A DNA stretch of 64,000 nucleotides from positions 1-64,000 of the forward strand of contig NZ_CAAJGL010000101.1 of assembly GCF_900996225.1 (NCBI RefSeq), given 5' to 3'. A model generated the notes under the pieces. The model searched no databases. It saw nothing but the letters and a program-made list of their open reading frames with translations, and was not told where the DNA came from. A program made the translations under genes and the position numbers. The DNA comes from Paraburkholderia sp. BCC1884 (lineage in GTDB: Bacteria; Pseudomonadota; Gammaproteobacteria; Burkholderiales; Burkholderiaceae). Positions 46,791 to 54,854 of this stretch are shown piece by piece; the stretch's first letter is position 1; every line of letters begins with the position of its first letter.

Positions 46791-47189
46791 ATGAATAACA
46801 GCAATCCCTACTTCAAAGAACTCGACGACATTCACGTCGAAATTCAGGCGCTGTTCGACGGCTCGGCGGACGAAGGCGCGGTGCAGCGGATCATGGCGCG
46901 CTTCGCGCCGCAATTCACGCTAGTGATGCCGTCGGGCAACTTGCTGGATCACGCTGCGTTGGGCGAGACCTTCACCAGGCTGCGCGGCGCACGGCCGGGC
47001 TCGCAGATCAACATCCGTGAGATGGAAATCGTCGCCGAACACGCGTCGGGCGCGGTGGTGAAATATCGCGAGTATCAACGCGACGACACCGGCAACGCTA
47101 ACGTGCGGCGCTCCACGGCGGTGATGGATCTCAACGCACAGGGCAAGGTGAGTTGGCGTCATTTGCAGGAAACGTTCTGCACGGAATGA
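46791..47189 (+). CDS. NTF2-like/DUF4440 family protein
   Basis: A 132-residue soluble protein with the size and pattern of the SnoaL/DUF4440 cone-shaped fold: an N-terminal helix (NPYFKELDDIHVEIQALFDG), a central FAPQFTLVMPSGNLLDHAALGETF segment, and C-terminal strands ending VSWRHLQETF. No catalytic residues are identifiable. It starts 25 bp after gloA and may be cotranscribed. Confidence 0.7.
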   Translation: MNNSNPYFKELDDIHVEIQALFDGSADEGAVQRIMARFAPQFTLVMPSGNLLDHAALGETFTRLRGARPGSQINIREMEIVAEHASGAVVKYREYQRDDTGNANVRRSTAVMDLNAQGKVSWRHLQETFCTE

Positions 47190-47262
47190 GCCGCTGCTGA
47201 TCGCGGCTCACTTCACACGCCGGCGCTTCGCGATGAAGCGCCGGATTCGCCATGCCGGCGCC

Positions 47263-48165
47263 TCAAAGTGTCGGCAGCAATTCCGGTGGATGCGACTTCA
47301 GCGTCTGCCGCGCCTCGCGGAATTCCGGAAAAATCGATTCGACCGTTTGCCAGAAGCGCGGGCTATGATTCATTTCGCGCAGATGCGCGAGTTCGTGCGC
47401 GACAACGTAATCGATGATGGAAAGCGGAAAGTGAATGAGCCGCCAGTTCAGGCGAATCTTGCCGTCGCTCGAACAACTCCCCCAACGCGTGGCCGCCGAA
47501 GAGAGCGCATAAGCGCGATAGTTGACACCCAGCTTCTCCGCGTAGATCGCGAGGCGCTCGCCGAAGATTCGTTTCGCTTCACCTTGCAGCCAGCCCTGGA
47601 CACGATCCTTGATTTGCTGCGGGTCAGCGTGCAACGGCAGCGGCACTTGCAAGGCTGCGTCGCTCGCGCTGAACTGCAGCGTGCCTTGCGGCGAGCCGAG
47701 TATCACGCGCACCGGCTGACCGAGGTACGGCAATTCTGCGCCGTCTTTCCAGTCCACTTTCGGCAACGCGCGCTGTTCGACACGCGTTTGCCATTCGATT
47801 AGTTTCGTGAAAATCCAGCGCTGTTTTTCGGTGATCGCGGTTTCGATATCGGCGAGCGTGACCCAGCGCGGTGCAGTGATCGTGAGGCCGGTACTGTCGA
47901 TCGCAAAGCCGATCGAGCGGCGCGCCGAGCGCTTGAGCACGTAATGAAGCGTGCGCGAGCCGATGGCGAGACTGCGCAATTTGCTGCCGTCTGGTGCAAG
48001 CGGCACGGCCGCCTGCTGTCCAGCCGGCGAGTCTTGCGACGAGCCAGTTGAAGGAGCGGACGGTGAAGGGGACGACGACGTCGACCCCGGCTCGGCGAAG
48101 AGCGGGAGATCGAGTTGCCGGTTATCGAGCGCCGCAGCGGGCTGCGACGTAGGAGACTTCTGCAT
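47263..48165 (-). CDS. YgjP/WLM-like metallopeptidase (DUF45, M48 family)
   Basis: A 300-residue putative zinc metallopeptidase. After a Ser/Pro-rich low-complexity N-terminus (about 25-60) comes the DUF45 fold with RRSIGFAIDSTGLTITAPRW, TRWGSCSSDGKIRLNWRLIH, and the zinc motif HELAH (257-261) followed by MNHSPRFW. Role unknown. It is the last gene of the minus-strand glyQ-glyS-gmhB-plsC run, 44 bp after plsC. Confidence 0.88.
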   Translation of the reverse strand: MQKSPTSQPAAALDNRQLDLPLFAEPGSTSSSPSPSAPSTGSSQDSPAGQQAAVPLAPDGSKLRSLAIGSRTLHYVLKRSARRSIGFAIDSTGLTITAPRWVTLADIETAITEKQRWIFTKLIEWQTRVEQRALPKVDWKDGAELPYLGQPVRVILGSPQGTLQFSASDAALQVPLPLHADPQQIKDRVQGWLQGEAKRIFGERLAIYAEKLGVNYRAYALSSAATRWGSCSSDGKIRLNWRLIHFPLSIIDYVVAHELAHLREMNHSPRFWQTVESIFPEFREARQTLKSHPPELLPTL

Positions 48166-48209
48166 CGGATTCGGCTTCGCGCTAATACGCCTTCGAGGGC
48201 GTGGGCGCG

Positions 48210-48968
48210 TCAGATTGGTGCGGCGGCGGAACTACTATCCGCCGCGCGGTACGCGGTAGGATCGATGCGGCGCATTTCAGCTTCGATCCACTGTTCGACG
48301 CGCGTGTTCACTTCATCGGGCGTGAGCCCCGTGGTCTCGATCGGCTTGCCGATCGACACTGTGACTATACCCGCATATTTGAGAAACGAGTTGCGAGGCC
48401 ACACGCGTCCTGCGTTGTGTGCGATCGGTACAACCGGTGCGCCGGTGGCGATCGCGAAGCGCGCGCCGCCTGTTTTGTACTTGCCCTGCTTGCCAGTCGG
48501 TGTGCGCGTGCCTTCCGGAAACATGATGACCCAGGCACCTTCCGCCATGCGCGCCTTGCCTTGCCGGATGACCGAATCGAACGCGTACTTGCCTTCCTTG
48601 CGGTCGATGTGAACCATCTTCAGCAAGCCGAGCGCCCAGCCGAAGAACGGTACGTAAAGCAGTTCGCGCTTGAACACGTAGCACAGCGGACGCGGCATCA
48701 GTGCCGGAAACGCCAGCGTTTCCCACGCCGATTGATGCTTGGAGAGCAGCACGGCGGGACCGTTGGGCAGGTTCTCGTAGCCCTCGATCCTGTAGCGAAT
48801 GCCGTTGAGCCAGCGCACCATATGCAAGGTGGACTTGCACCAGCCCGCCGCCATCCAGTAGCGCTTGTCCGCGCGCATGAACGGGAACGCGATGAAGCAC
48901 GCGGTCGCGTAGGGCACCGTGAAAAGGACGAAATAAACTAGCAGCAGCGAAGAACGAATGAAGCGCAT
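48210..48968 (-). CDS. plsC: 1-acyl-sn-glycerol-3-phosphate acyltransferase
   Basis: A 252-residue membrane acyltransferase making phosphatidic acid. The acyltransferase motif I is HQSAWE (His-x4-Glu rather than the usual Asp, a known variant), and motif III is FPEGTRTPTGKQGKYKTGG. An N-terminal hydrophobic segment (about 4-28) anchors it in the inner membrane. Its position after glyS and gmhB is common in Burkholderia. Confidence 0.92.
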   Translation of the reverse strand: MRFIRSSLLLVYFVLFTVPYATACFIAFPFMRADKRYWMAAGWCKSTLHMVRWLNGIRYRIEGYENLPNGPAVLLSKHQSAWETLAFPALMPRPLCYVFKRELLYVPFFGWALGLLKMVHIDRKEGKYAFDSVIRQGKARMAEGAWVIMFPEGTRTPTGKQGKYKTGGARFAIATGAPVVPIAHNAGRVWPRNSFLKYAGIVTVSIGKPIETTGLTPDEVNTRVEQWIEAEMRRIDPTAYRAADSSSAAAPI

Positions 48969-49008
48969 CGGCGTGGTCTGTGAGGGTTGGGGACGCGCGT
49001 GACGCGCG

Positions 49009-49563
49009 TCACTCTTGGGCGTCGGCGAGGAAGTCGAGCGCGAAGGCGCGCAGGTCGTCGTGCACGATCGTGCCTTCGGGCAAGCCGCCTGCTTCGAGCG
49101 TTTTACGGCCCTTGCCGGTCAGCACCACATGAGTCGGATGGCCGAGCGCTGCGCCCGCTTGCAGATCGCGCAGGGAGTCGCCGACCACTGGCGTGTTTTC
49201 CGGATCGACCTCGAAACGCTCGGCGATCATCTTCAGCATGCCGGGCTTCGGCTTGCGGCATTCGCAATGATCTTCTGCCGTATGCGGGCAGAAAAACACC
49301 GCATCGACGCGCCCGCCGACCGCTGCCGCCATGCGATGCATCTTCAGATGCATCGCGTTGAGCGCGTTCATGTCGAACAGACCGCGGCCGATGCCCGACT
49401 GATTCGTCGCGATCGCCACGCGATAACCCGCCTGGTTCAGACGCGCGATCGCTTCGAGCGCGCCGGGCAGCGCGACCCATTCGTCCGGCGACTTGATGAA
49501 TGCGTCGGAGTCGACGTTGATCACGCCGTCGCGGTCGAGGATCACCACTTTTTTGGTCGGCAT
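49009..49563 (-). CDS. gmhB: D-glycero-beta-D-manno-heptose 1,7-bisphosphate 7-phosphatase
   Basis: A 184-residue HAD phosphatase in LPS core heptose synthesis. The nucleophile motif DRDGVINVD (Asp10 and Asp12), ATNQSGIGRGLF, and the zinc-binding FFCPHTAEDHCECRKPKPGML region with three cysteines and a histidine are all as expected for GmhB. It begins 10 bp after glyS. Confidence 0.95.
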   Translation of the reverse strand: MPTKKVVILDRDGVINVDSDAFIKSPDEWVALPGALEAIARLNQAGYRVAIATNQSGIGRGLFDMNALNAMHLKMHRMAAAVGGRVDAVFFCPHTAEDHCECRKPKPGMLKMIAERFEVDPENTPVVGDSLRDLQAGAALGHPTHVVLTGKGRKTLEAGGLPEGTIVHDDLRAFALDFLADAQE

Positions 49564-49573
49564 GGCGCGGGGC

Positions 49574-51676
49574 TCAGGCGGCGAGTCGGGAAATGTCGGC
49601 GACGCAATTCATCTGCTGATGCAGTGCGCCGAGCAAAGCCAGACGGTTGGCGCGCAACGCCGGATCTTCGGCGTTGACCATCACATCGTTGAAGAACGTG
49701 TCGACCGGTTCGCGCAGCGCGGCGAGTGCGCTCAGCGCACCCGTGTAGTCGCGTGCGGCGAGTTGCGATTGCACGCGCGGCGCGACCTGTTCGAGTTGCG
49801 CGTACAAGGCCTTTTCCGCAGCTTCGGTCAGCAGCGCGACTTGCACGCCGCCGCTCGAACCGGTGCCTTCCGACTTCTTCAGGATGTTCGAGATGCGTTT
49901 GTTGGCTGCCGCGAGCGAGGCCGCTTCAGCCAGCGACGCGAACTCGCGCACCGCGTCCAGACGCGCGACGATGTCGTCGAGATGTGTCGGATTCAGCGCC
50001 AGCACCGCGTCGATTTCACCCGGTGCGTAGCCACGTTCACGCAGCAGGCCGCGCAAACGGTCCATGCTGAATTCGTAGATCGCTTGAGTCGAATCGGCGA
50101 CGTTCGGCACCGCGGCGAATTGCGCGTAAGCCGTGCGCAGCAGGTCGACGAAATCGACCGGCAGTTGCTTCTCGACCAGAATGCGCAACACGCCGAGCGC
50201 GTGACGGCGCAGCGCGAACGGATCTTTTTCGCCGGTGGGTTGCAGGCCGATGCCCCAGATGCCGACCAGCGTTTCGAGCTTGTCGGCGAGCGCGACGACC
50301 GTGCCGGTCGCGGTGGTGGGCAACGTGTCGCCCGAGAAACGCGGCTGATAGTGTTCCGAGCACGCGAGCGCGACTTCTTCCGGCTCGCCGTCGTGGCGCG
50401 CGTAGTACGTGCCCATCGTGCCTTGCAGTTCCGGGAATTCGCCGACCATGTCGGTGATCAGATCGGCCTTGGCCAGCAGCGCGGCGCGTTTGGCGAGCGT
50501 CACGTCTGCGCCGATCATGCCGGCAATCGCGCCGGCCAGCGCTTCGACACGCTCCACGCGCTGCAGCGCCGAACCCAGCTTGTTGTGATACACCACGTTC
50601 GCGAGCAGCGGCACGCGATCCGCGAGCGGCTTCTTCTTGTCCTGCTCGAAGAAGAACTTCGCGTCGGCCAGACGCGGACGCACCACGCGCTCATTGCCTT
50701 CGACGATGTCGCCCGGCGTGCTCGTTTCGATATTCGACACGATCAGGAAACGCGAGCGCAGCTTGCCGCTCGCATCCGTCAGCGCGAAATATTTCTGGTT
50801 CGTCTGCATGGTGAGGATCAGGCATTCCTGCGGCACTTGCAGGAATTCGTCCTCGAAACGGCAGGCATACACCACCGGCCATTCGACCAGCGAGGTCACT
50901 TCGTCCAGCAGCGATTCCGGCATCACCACCTGGTCGCCGTCGGCTTGCGCGAGCAGATGCGTGCGGATCGTTTCCTTGCGGTCAGCGAAATTCGCAACCA
51001 CGTGGGCCTTGTGCAGCATCGTCTCCGCGTACGAATCCGCGTGCTGGATCTGCACGAAGCCTTCGGACAGGAAACGATGACCGAGCGTGGTGTCGTCGGC
51101 GTCGACGCCCAGCGCCGTGACCGGCACGACCTGATCGCCATGCAGCGTGGTCAGACGATGCACCGGACGCACGAACTGCACATTGGTGCCGTCCGGACGC
51201 TGATAGGTCATGACCTTCGGAATCGGCAGCCTGGCGAGCGTTTCGTCGATGGCGCCCTGCAGGCCATCGGCGAGCGTGGCGCCCGGCGCCGCGTAACGCA
51301 GGAAAAAGGCTTCGGCCTTGCCGTCCTGCGCGCGCTCCAGGTCGTTCACCGAAAAATCGGGGAAGCCGAGCGCGGCGAGTTTCTTGGCGAGCGGCGCGGT
51401 GGGCTGGCCGTCTTTATCCAGCGCGACGGAAACCGGCAGCACTTTTTCGCGCACGTGCTTTTCCGGCGCGACGGCGCGCACGTTCTTGATCGTGACGGCG
51501 AGGCGGCGCGGCGTGGCATAACGTTCGAACGACAGTTCGCCTTCGATCAGATCGCGCGCCGCGAGGCGCTGCGCAATGCCTTCGGCGAATGCGTCGCCGA
51601 GACGCGCGAGCGCTTTCGGCGGCAGTTCTTCGGTCAGCAGTTCGACGAGCAGGGTAGCTTGATGGGGTTGAGTCAT
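49574..51676 (-). CDS. glyS: Glycyl-tRNA synthetase beta subunit
   Basis: A 700-residue beta subunit of the alpha2beta2-type bacterial GlyRS. It starts with LLVELLTEELPPKALARLGDA and contains KKLAALGFPD and the HD-like region (FPELQGTMGTYYARHDGE) typical of GlyS, with the anticodon-binding domain at the C-terminus. The alpha subunit gene lies 15 bp upstream on the same strand. Confidence 0.97.
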   Translation of the reverse strand: MTQPHQATLLVELLTEELPPKALARLGDAFAEGIAQRLAARDLIEGELSFERYATPRRLAVTIKNVRAVAPEKHVREKVLPVSVALDKDGQPTAPLAKKLAALGFPDFSVNDLERAQDGKAEAFFLRYAAPGATLADGLQGAIDETLARLPIPKVMTYQRPDGTNVQFVRPVHRLTTLHGDQVVPVTALGVDADDTTLGHRFLSEGFVQIQHADSYAETMLHKAHVVANFADRKETIRTHLLAQADGDQVVMPESLLDEVTSLVEWPVVYACRFEDEFLQVPQECLILTMQTNQKYFALTDASGKLRSRFLIVSNIETSTPGDIVEGNERVVRPRLADAKFFFEQDKKKPLADRVPLLANVVYHNKLGSALQRVERVEALAGAIAGMIGADVTLAKRAALLAKADLITDMVGEFPELQGTMGTYYARHDGEPEEVALACSEHYQPRFSGDTLPTTATGTVVALADKLETLVGIWGIGLQPTGEKDPFALRRHALGVLRILVEKQLPVDFVDLLRTAYAQFAAVPNVADSTQAIYEFSMDRLRGLLRERGYAPGEIDAVLALNPTHLDDIVARLDAVREFASLAEAASLAAANKRISNILKKSEGTGSSGGVQVALLTEAAEKALYAQLEQVAPRVQSQLAARDYTGALSALAALREPVDTFFNDVMVNAEDPALRANRLALLGALHQQMNCVADISRLAA

Positions 51677-51691
51677 TTCTTGATGTTCTCG

Positions 51692-52699
51692 TCAGTCCGG
51701 GTCGATCTTGCGTTCGACTTTCAGCGGCGGCGCCCATGCGGGCATCGCGGCATCCTGTTCGTCGGTCGTGAGGCCGGGCACGCCGTGCACCGGATTGCCG
51801 AGCATCGGGAAGCCGAGCTTTGCGCGCGAATCGTAGTAAGCCTGCGCAACCAGACGCGACAACGCGCGAATCCGGCCGATATACGCCGCGCGTTCCGTGA
51901 CGGAAATCGCGCCGCGCGCGTCGAGCAGGTTGAACGTATGACCGGCCTTCAGCACCAGTTCGTAAGCGGGCAGCGCGATCTGTGCTTCGATCATGCGCTT
52001 CGCTTCCGCCTCGTAGCTGTTGAAGAACGTGAACAGCAGATCGACGTTCGCGTGTTCGAAGTTATACGTGGACTGTTCGACTTCGTTCTGGTGATACACG
52101 TCGCCGTAAGTCAGGCGACGGATTTCCGGGCCGTTCGGGCCTTGCTCTTCCCACTCGGTCCACACCAGGTCGTAGACGTTCTCGACCTTCTGCAGATACA
52201 TGGCCAGACGTTCGAGACCGTACGTGATTTCACCGAGCACCGGCTTGCAGTCCAGACCGCCCACTTGCTGGAAGTAGGTGAACTGGGTCACTTCCATGCC
52301 GTTCAGCCACACTTCCCAGCCCAGACCCCAGGCGCCGAGCGTGGGATTTTCCCAGTCGTCTTCGACGAAACGCACGTCGTTCTGTTTCAGGTCGAAGCCG
52401 AGCGCTGCGAGCGAGCCGAGGTACAGGTCGAGGATGTTTTCCGGCGCCGGCTTGAGCACCACCTGGTACTGGTAGTAATGCTGCAGACGGTTCGGGTTCT
52501 CGCCGTAACGGCCGTCTTTCGGACGACGCGACGGCTGCACGTAGGCGGCGCGCCACGGCTCGGGGCCGATCGCACGCAGGAAGGTGTGGACGTGGGACGT
52601 GCCCGCGCCGACTTCCATGTCGATCGGCTGGAGCAACGCGCAACCCTGCTTGTCCCAGTAGGACTGCAAGGTCAGGATGATTTGCTGAAACGTGAGCAT
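51692..52699 (-). CDS. glyQ: Glycyl-tRNA synthetase alpha subunit
   Basis: A 335-residue class II catalytic subunit. Signatures: LTLQSYWDKQGCALLQP, YVQPSRRPKDGRYGENPNR, GWEVWLNGMEVTQFTYFQQ and EITYGLERLAMYLQ. The frame is open to 52732; ATG 52699 gives the standard N-terminus MLTFQQIIL. Many beta-proteobacteria have lnt and corC upstream of glyQ; here an unrelated effector-like cassette is found instead. Confidence 0.97.
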   Translation of the reverse strand: MLTFQQIILTLQSYWDKQGCALLQPIDMEVGAGTSHVHTFLRAIGPEPWRAAYVQPSRRPKDGRYGENPNRLQHYYQYQVVLKPAPENILDLYLGSLAALGFDLKQNDVRFVEDDWENPTLGAWGLGWEVWLNGMEVTQFTYFQQVGGLDCKPVLGEITYGLERLAMYLQKVENVYDLVWTEWEEQGPNGPEIRRLTYGDVYHQNEVEQSTYNFEHANVDLLFTFFNSYEAEAKRMIEAQIALPAYELVLKAGHTFNLLDARGAISVTERAAYIGRIRALSRLVAQAYYDSRAKLGFPMLGNPVHGVPGLTTDEQDAAMPAWAPPLKVERKIDPD

Positions 52700-52859
52700 G
52701 AAGTGCCTTTCGGGCATGGGGCCGCGCCGCAAACGCCGGAGCGCGCGAGCTGGCCGTGGAGCGAAGTGCTAAACCGGAGATTTTAACGGAAAGGCAGGGG
52801 GGTGTCCGTTTTGACGGATGCGAGAGGAGATGTCTGTTGCGACCGGTCTCCAGAAGCGA

Positions 52860-53177
52860 CTACAGATAGGGCGGAATTTGTGCCTTGCACATTTCGAGCG
52901 CTCGGGTACTAAATTGGTCTACACCGAGTCTATATTTGCAATAGTCGGCAAAGCGCGCGCGGTCGAAGGCCGATAGTCGATCGATCGGCGAACTCTCGCC
53001 TTCGTTCGCAAAGGGGTCGTAGAACTCCATCTGGAACGTCGGATGTCGCTTAACGAAGAAGGTCGTTTGCACTTCGTCGTCCAGATAGGATTTGACGTAG
53101 CCTGTATATGCGGCCGCGCCGACCGCCGCGCCGGCCACGACGAAAGCCGCGAGCCACTTCGTTTGCGATGCATTCAT
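52860..53177 (-). CDS. Small membrane-anchored protein, candidate immunity protein
   Basis: A 105-residue protein with one N-terminal hydrophobic segment (about 8-26, likely uncleaved anchor) and a short polar periplasmic domain with Cys80 and Cys97, which could form a disulfide. No family was recognised. Its ATG overlaps the amidase stop (ATGA), so the two are translationally coupled. A periplasm-facing small protein directly after a peptidoglycan amidase gene is the usual position of an immunity protein that blocks the enzyme in the periplasm. That role is inferred. A longer frame to 53243 would overlap the amidase gene without a better start. Confidence 0.75.
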   Translation of the reverse strand: MNASQTKWLAAFVVAGAAVGAAAYTGYVKSYLDDEVQTTFFVKRHPTFQMEFYDPFANEGESSPIDRLSAFDRARFADYCKYRLGVDQFSTRALEMCKAQIPPYL

Positions 53178-53902
53178 GGCGCTCCCAGTCCCGTCGATTT
53201 TCTCAAGTCGCCGACAAGCATCAGGCCGGCGTTGCCTGGACATATTTTCCCCTCACCGAGTTGACCAGGAAACTCGCGATGCCCGCCAAGGACGCCGATA
53301 TAAAAAAACTCCCGCAGAATGCGAATAAGTGCAGTGAGCGCAAGCTTCTGCTTTTCTGTTACTTGCGGGTTCTTTTTGAGGCCGATCCAATTCAGCAGTC
53401 TCGTGATTCTGGCAACACCGTCGTGACCCTCGCCAGGGTTTGTCAGGTTTTCCAGTAGCACGATGCCAATGACCTGCGTATTGTAGTTGTGCACACTTTC
53501 ACCTTTAAACCGGATATCCCTCCCCTCGAATACGTTCCCGAAACAATCCAGGGCGTAGTGATAGCCGATATCGTCGCTTGCCGCAGCGCCGCGCCCCATC
53601 TGCAGGTTTTGAATGTCCTGCAACTGGAGCGCAGCCGGCCCACATGTAAAGCTGCGTCCCGCATGATGGATAGCAATCTTGTTGTAATTCCAGTCGTCGT
53701 GCATGCGAGATGAGCGGCTCTTATGCGCGGCCCAGTCCGATCGTTCGACAAAGCTGATGCCGGACTGACGTACGCGGTTGATGATGGCCTGACGGGTTGC
53801 TGCGCGGTTGTTGACGGAGATAGAGAGGGCATCGCCTTTGTCGCCACCGAGCGTCGTTTGCCCATGCGCCCAATGTTCAATGATGTAGTCCTTCACGATC
53901 AC
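53174..53902 (-). CDS. N-acetylmuramoyl-L-alanine amidase (T7 lysozyme/PGRP fold), candidate T6SS effector
   Basis: A 242-residue zinc amidase. Zinc ligands are visible as His79 or His80 (IAIHHAGRS), His208 (GGHREFPG) and Cys221; Lys219 two residues before the Cys and Tyr114 (DDIGYHY) match the catalytic Lys128 and Tyr46 of T7 lysozyme. Such enzymes cut the bond between MurNAc and L-Ala in peptidoglycan. There is no signal peptide or membrane segment, so reaching peptidoglycan needs another route; the PAAR gene just upstream suggests T6SS delivery. The GTG start overlaps the PAAR stop (GTGA). It differs from the Cys-His peptidases Tae1-4. Enzyme class is well supported, effector role inferred. 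Confidence 0.85.
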   Translation of the reverse strand: MIVKDYIIEHWAHGQTTLGGDKGDALSISVNNRAATRQAIINRVRQSGISFVERSDWAAHKSRSSRMHDDWNYNKIAIHHAGRSFTCGPAALQLQDIQNLQMGRGAAASDDIGYHYALDCFGNVFEGRDIRFKGESVHNYNTQVIGIVLLENLTNPGEGHDGVARITRLLNWIGLKKNPQVTEKQKLALTALIRILREFFYIGVLGGHREFPGQLGEGKICPGNAGLMLVGDLRKSTGLGAP

Positions 53903-54474
53903 GCTCGTTGATAGGGCGTGAGATCACGCTTCGGCGACGAGAAAACAATGTGGATGCGAAACGCTTTTGAATGGTCCGTTTCAAGCGTTGCATACCCGTC
54001 TCCGTCGGTTCTGCCCGACCGCTGTTCGCCTTCGATATCGGCAATGAACTGTTGATTTCTTAATGGTTCGCCGGTGATGCTATCCCACACGAACACGCGC
54101 TGGGCGTGCTTTCGGGCTGGCGGAGCCGTGGATGCGGCATCGAGCCGGCGCGTGTTGTCCCCGTCCGGTGAGTGGGTCAACGCACAAACATCGAGTTCCT
54201 GAAACAGGTCGTTTTGCGAAGCGATCATAACGGGAGATGGCTGGCATGCGCATGCGCAAATGTCTCCGTCCAACGCTGCGTTTTGGCCCATCATGCTGTA
54301 CGGTAAGCGCGGCCCTGTTCCGACAATGAAACCGACGGTAAAGCAGGTTTGGCAATCGACCTTCGCGCCGATATAAGTCATCGCAGTCCCATAGTGCTTG
54401 CAGGTTTCATCGCCATCGAGAACGACCCCACCAGCCGAAGAGCGATCCCCCTGTTTCAGGTGGTACCGTCGCAT
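53899..54474 (-). CDS. PAAR domain protein with C-terminal extension
   Basis: A 191-residue protein. Residues 1-95 are PAAR-like: RRYHLKQGDRSSAGGVVLDG, then HYGTAMTYIGAKVDCQTC and GQNAALDGDICACAC, with Cys and His positioned for metal binding at the tip. PAAR proteins cap the VgrG spike of type VI secretion systems and carry effectors. The C-terminal part (about 120-191; VFVWDSITGEPLRNQQF, then GRTDGDGYATLETDHS) resembles a transthyretin-like or carboxypeptidase-regulatory beta domain, known as a PAAR extension that helps load effectors. GTG 54495 and ATG 54489 are in frame, but AGGAG sits 5 bp before ATG 54474. Confidence 0.83.
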   Translation of the reverse strand: MRRYHLKQGDRSSAGGVVLDGDETCKHYGTAMTYIGAKVDCQTCFTVGFIVGTGPRLPYSMMGQNAALDGDICACACQPSPVMIASQNDLFQELDVCALTHSPDGDNTRRLDAASTAPPARKHAQRVFVWDSITGEPLRNQQFIADIEGEQRSGRTDGDGYATLETDHSKAFRIHIVFSSPKRDLTPYQRA

Positions 54475-54701
54475 GCGATCTCCTGACATTCGCACTCTTT
54501 GCCTGACCGACGGCCTGCTGCTGCGGCGATCGTAAAGAAGCCCGCGATCAGATTTGCAATGGGTGCCGTTTTTGACGGGCGCGTGGCTGTGCTGAAGTCA
54601 TGCGGCTTGACGAGCGCCCAGCAACTGGGCATCTGACAGGGGCCGGGGAACGTGTCGAACGGCGAGGAAGCAGAGCGCGGAATGGGTGTAATCATGAACA
54701 T
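54456..54701 (-). CDS. Small Cys-rich membrane protein, first gene of the PAAR cassette
   Basis: A 79-81-residue reading frame with strong third-position GC, overlapping the PAAR start by 19 bp. Starts at 54701 or 54695 are both possible; neither has a clear ribosome-binding site. Counting from 54695: a Pro-rich N-terminus (ITPIPRSASSPFDTFPGPC), Cys20 and Cys25, a hydrophobic segment at about 44-61 (PIANLIAGFFTIAAAAG), and a Cys-rich tail (Cys68, Cys70, Cys75). No family recognised. The gene order suggests it works with the PAAR protein, perhaps as a loading or assembly factor, but this is inference. Confidence 0.65.
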   Translation of the reverse strand: MFMITPIPRSASSPFDTFPGPCQMPSCWALVKPHDFSTATRPSKTAPIANLIAGFFTIAAAAGRRSGKECECQEIACDGTT

Positions 54702-54706
54702 TGAAC

Positions 54707-54721
54707 GGGACAATAGGTCCC
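54707..54721. promoter_or_regulatory. GGGAC-N5-GTCCC inverted repeat before the PAAR cassette
   Basis: A 5-bp perfect inverted repeat just upstream of the first cassette start codon (minus strand). It may be an operator or a leader hairpin. Confidence 0.35.
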
Positions 54722-54752
54722 TTCAATGTACGGTTACCCGTCATGGTTGTAT

Positions 54753-54769
54753 ATAAGACGAGGTCTTAT
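54753..54769. promoter_or_regulatory. ATAAGAC-GAG-GTCTTAT inverted repeat, candidate operator
   Basis: A perfect 7-bp inverted repeat with 3-bp spacer, 52-58 bp upstream of the candidate cassette starts, in an AT-rich stretch (about 54740-54810) unlike the GC-rich surroundings. A TATATA on the minus strand next to it could be a -10 box. Confidence 0.45.
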
Positions 54770-54854
54770 GGATTCTTATATTCGAACGGGAACCGATCTA
54801 TCAAATTAACGTTGGCGGCGATCGCATACTTGCCGACCGTCGCCATGGCGTGCT

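Noticed and set aside
49493..52786. A 1097-codon plus-strand frame over glyS and glyQ
   Set aside because: Antisense shadow of two certain tRNA synthetase genes.
53043..53911. Small plus-strand frames opposite the amidase and immunity genes
   Set aside because: The minus strand has coupled starts and a zinc-amidase motif set; the plus frames show neither start signals nor motifs.
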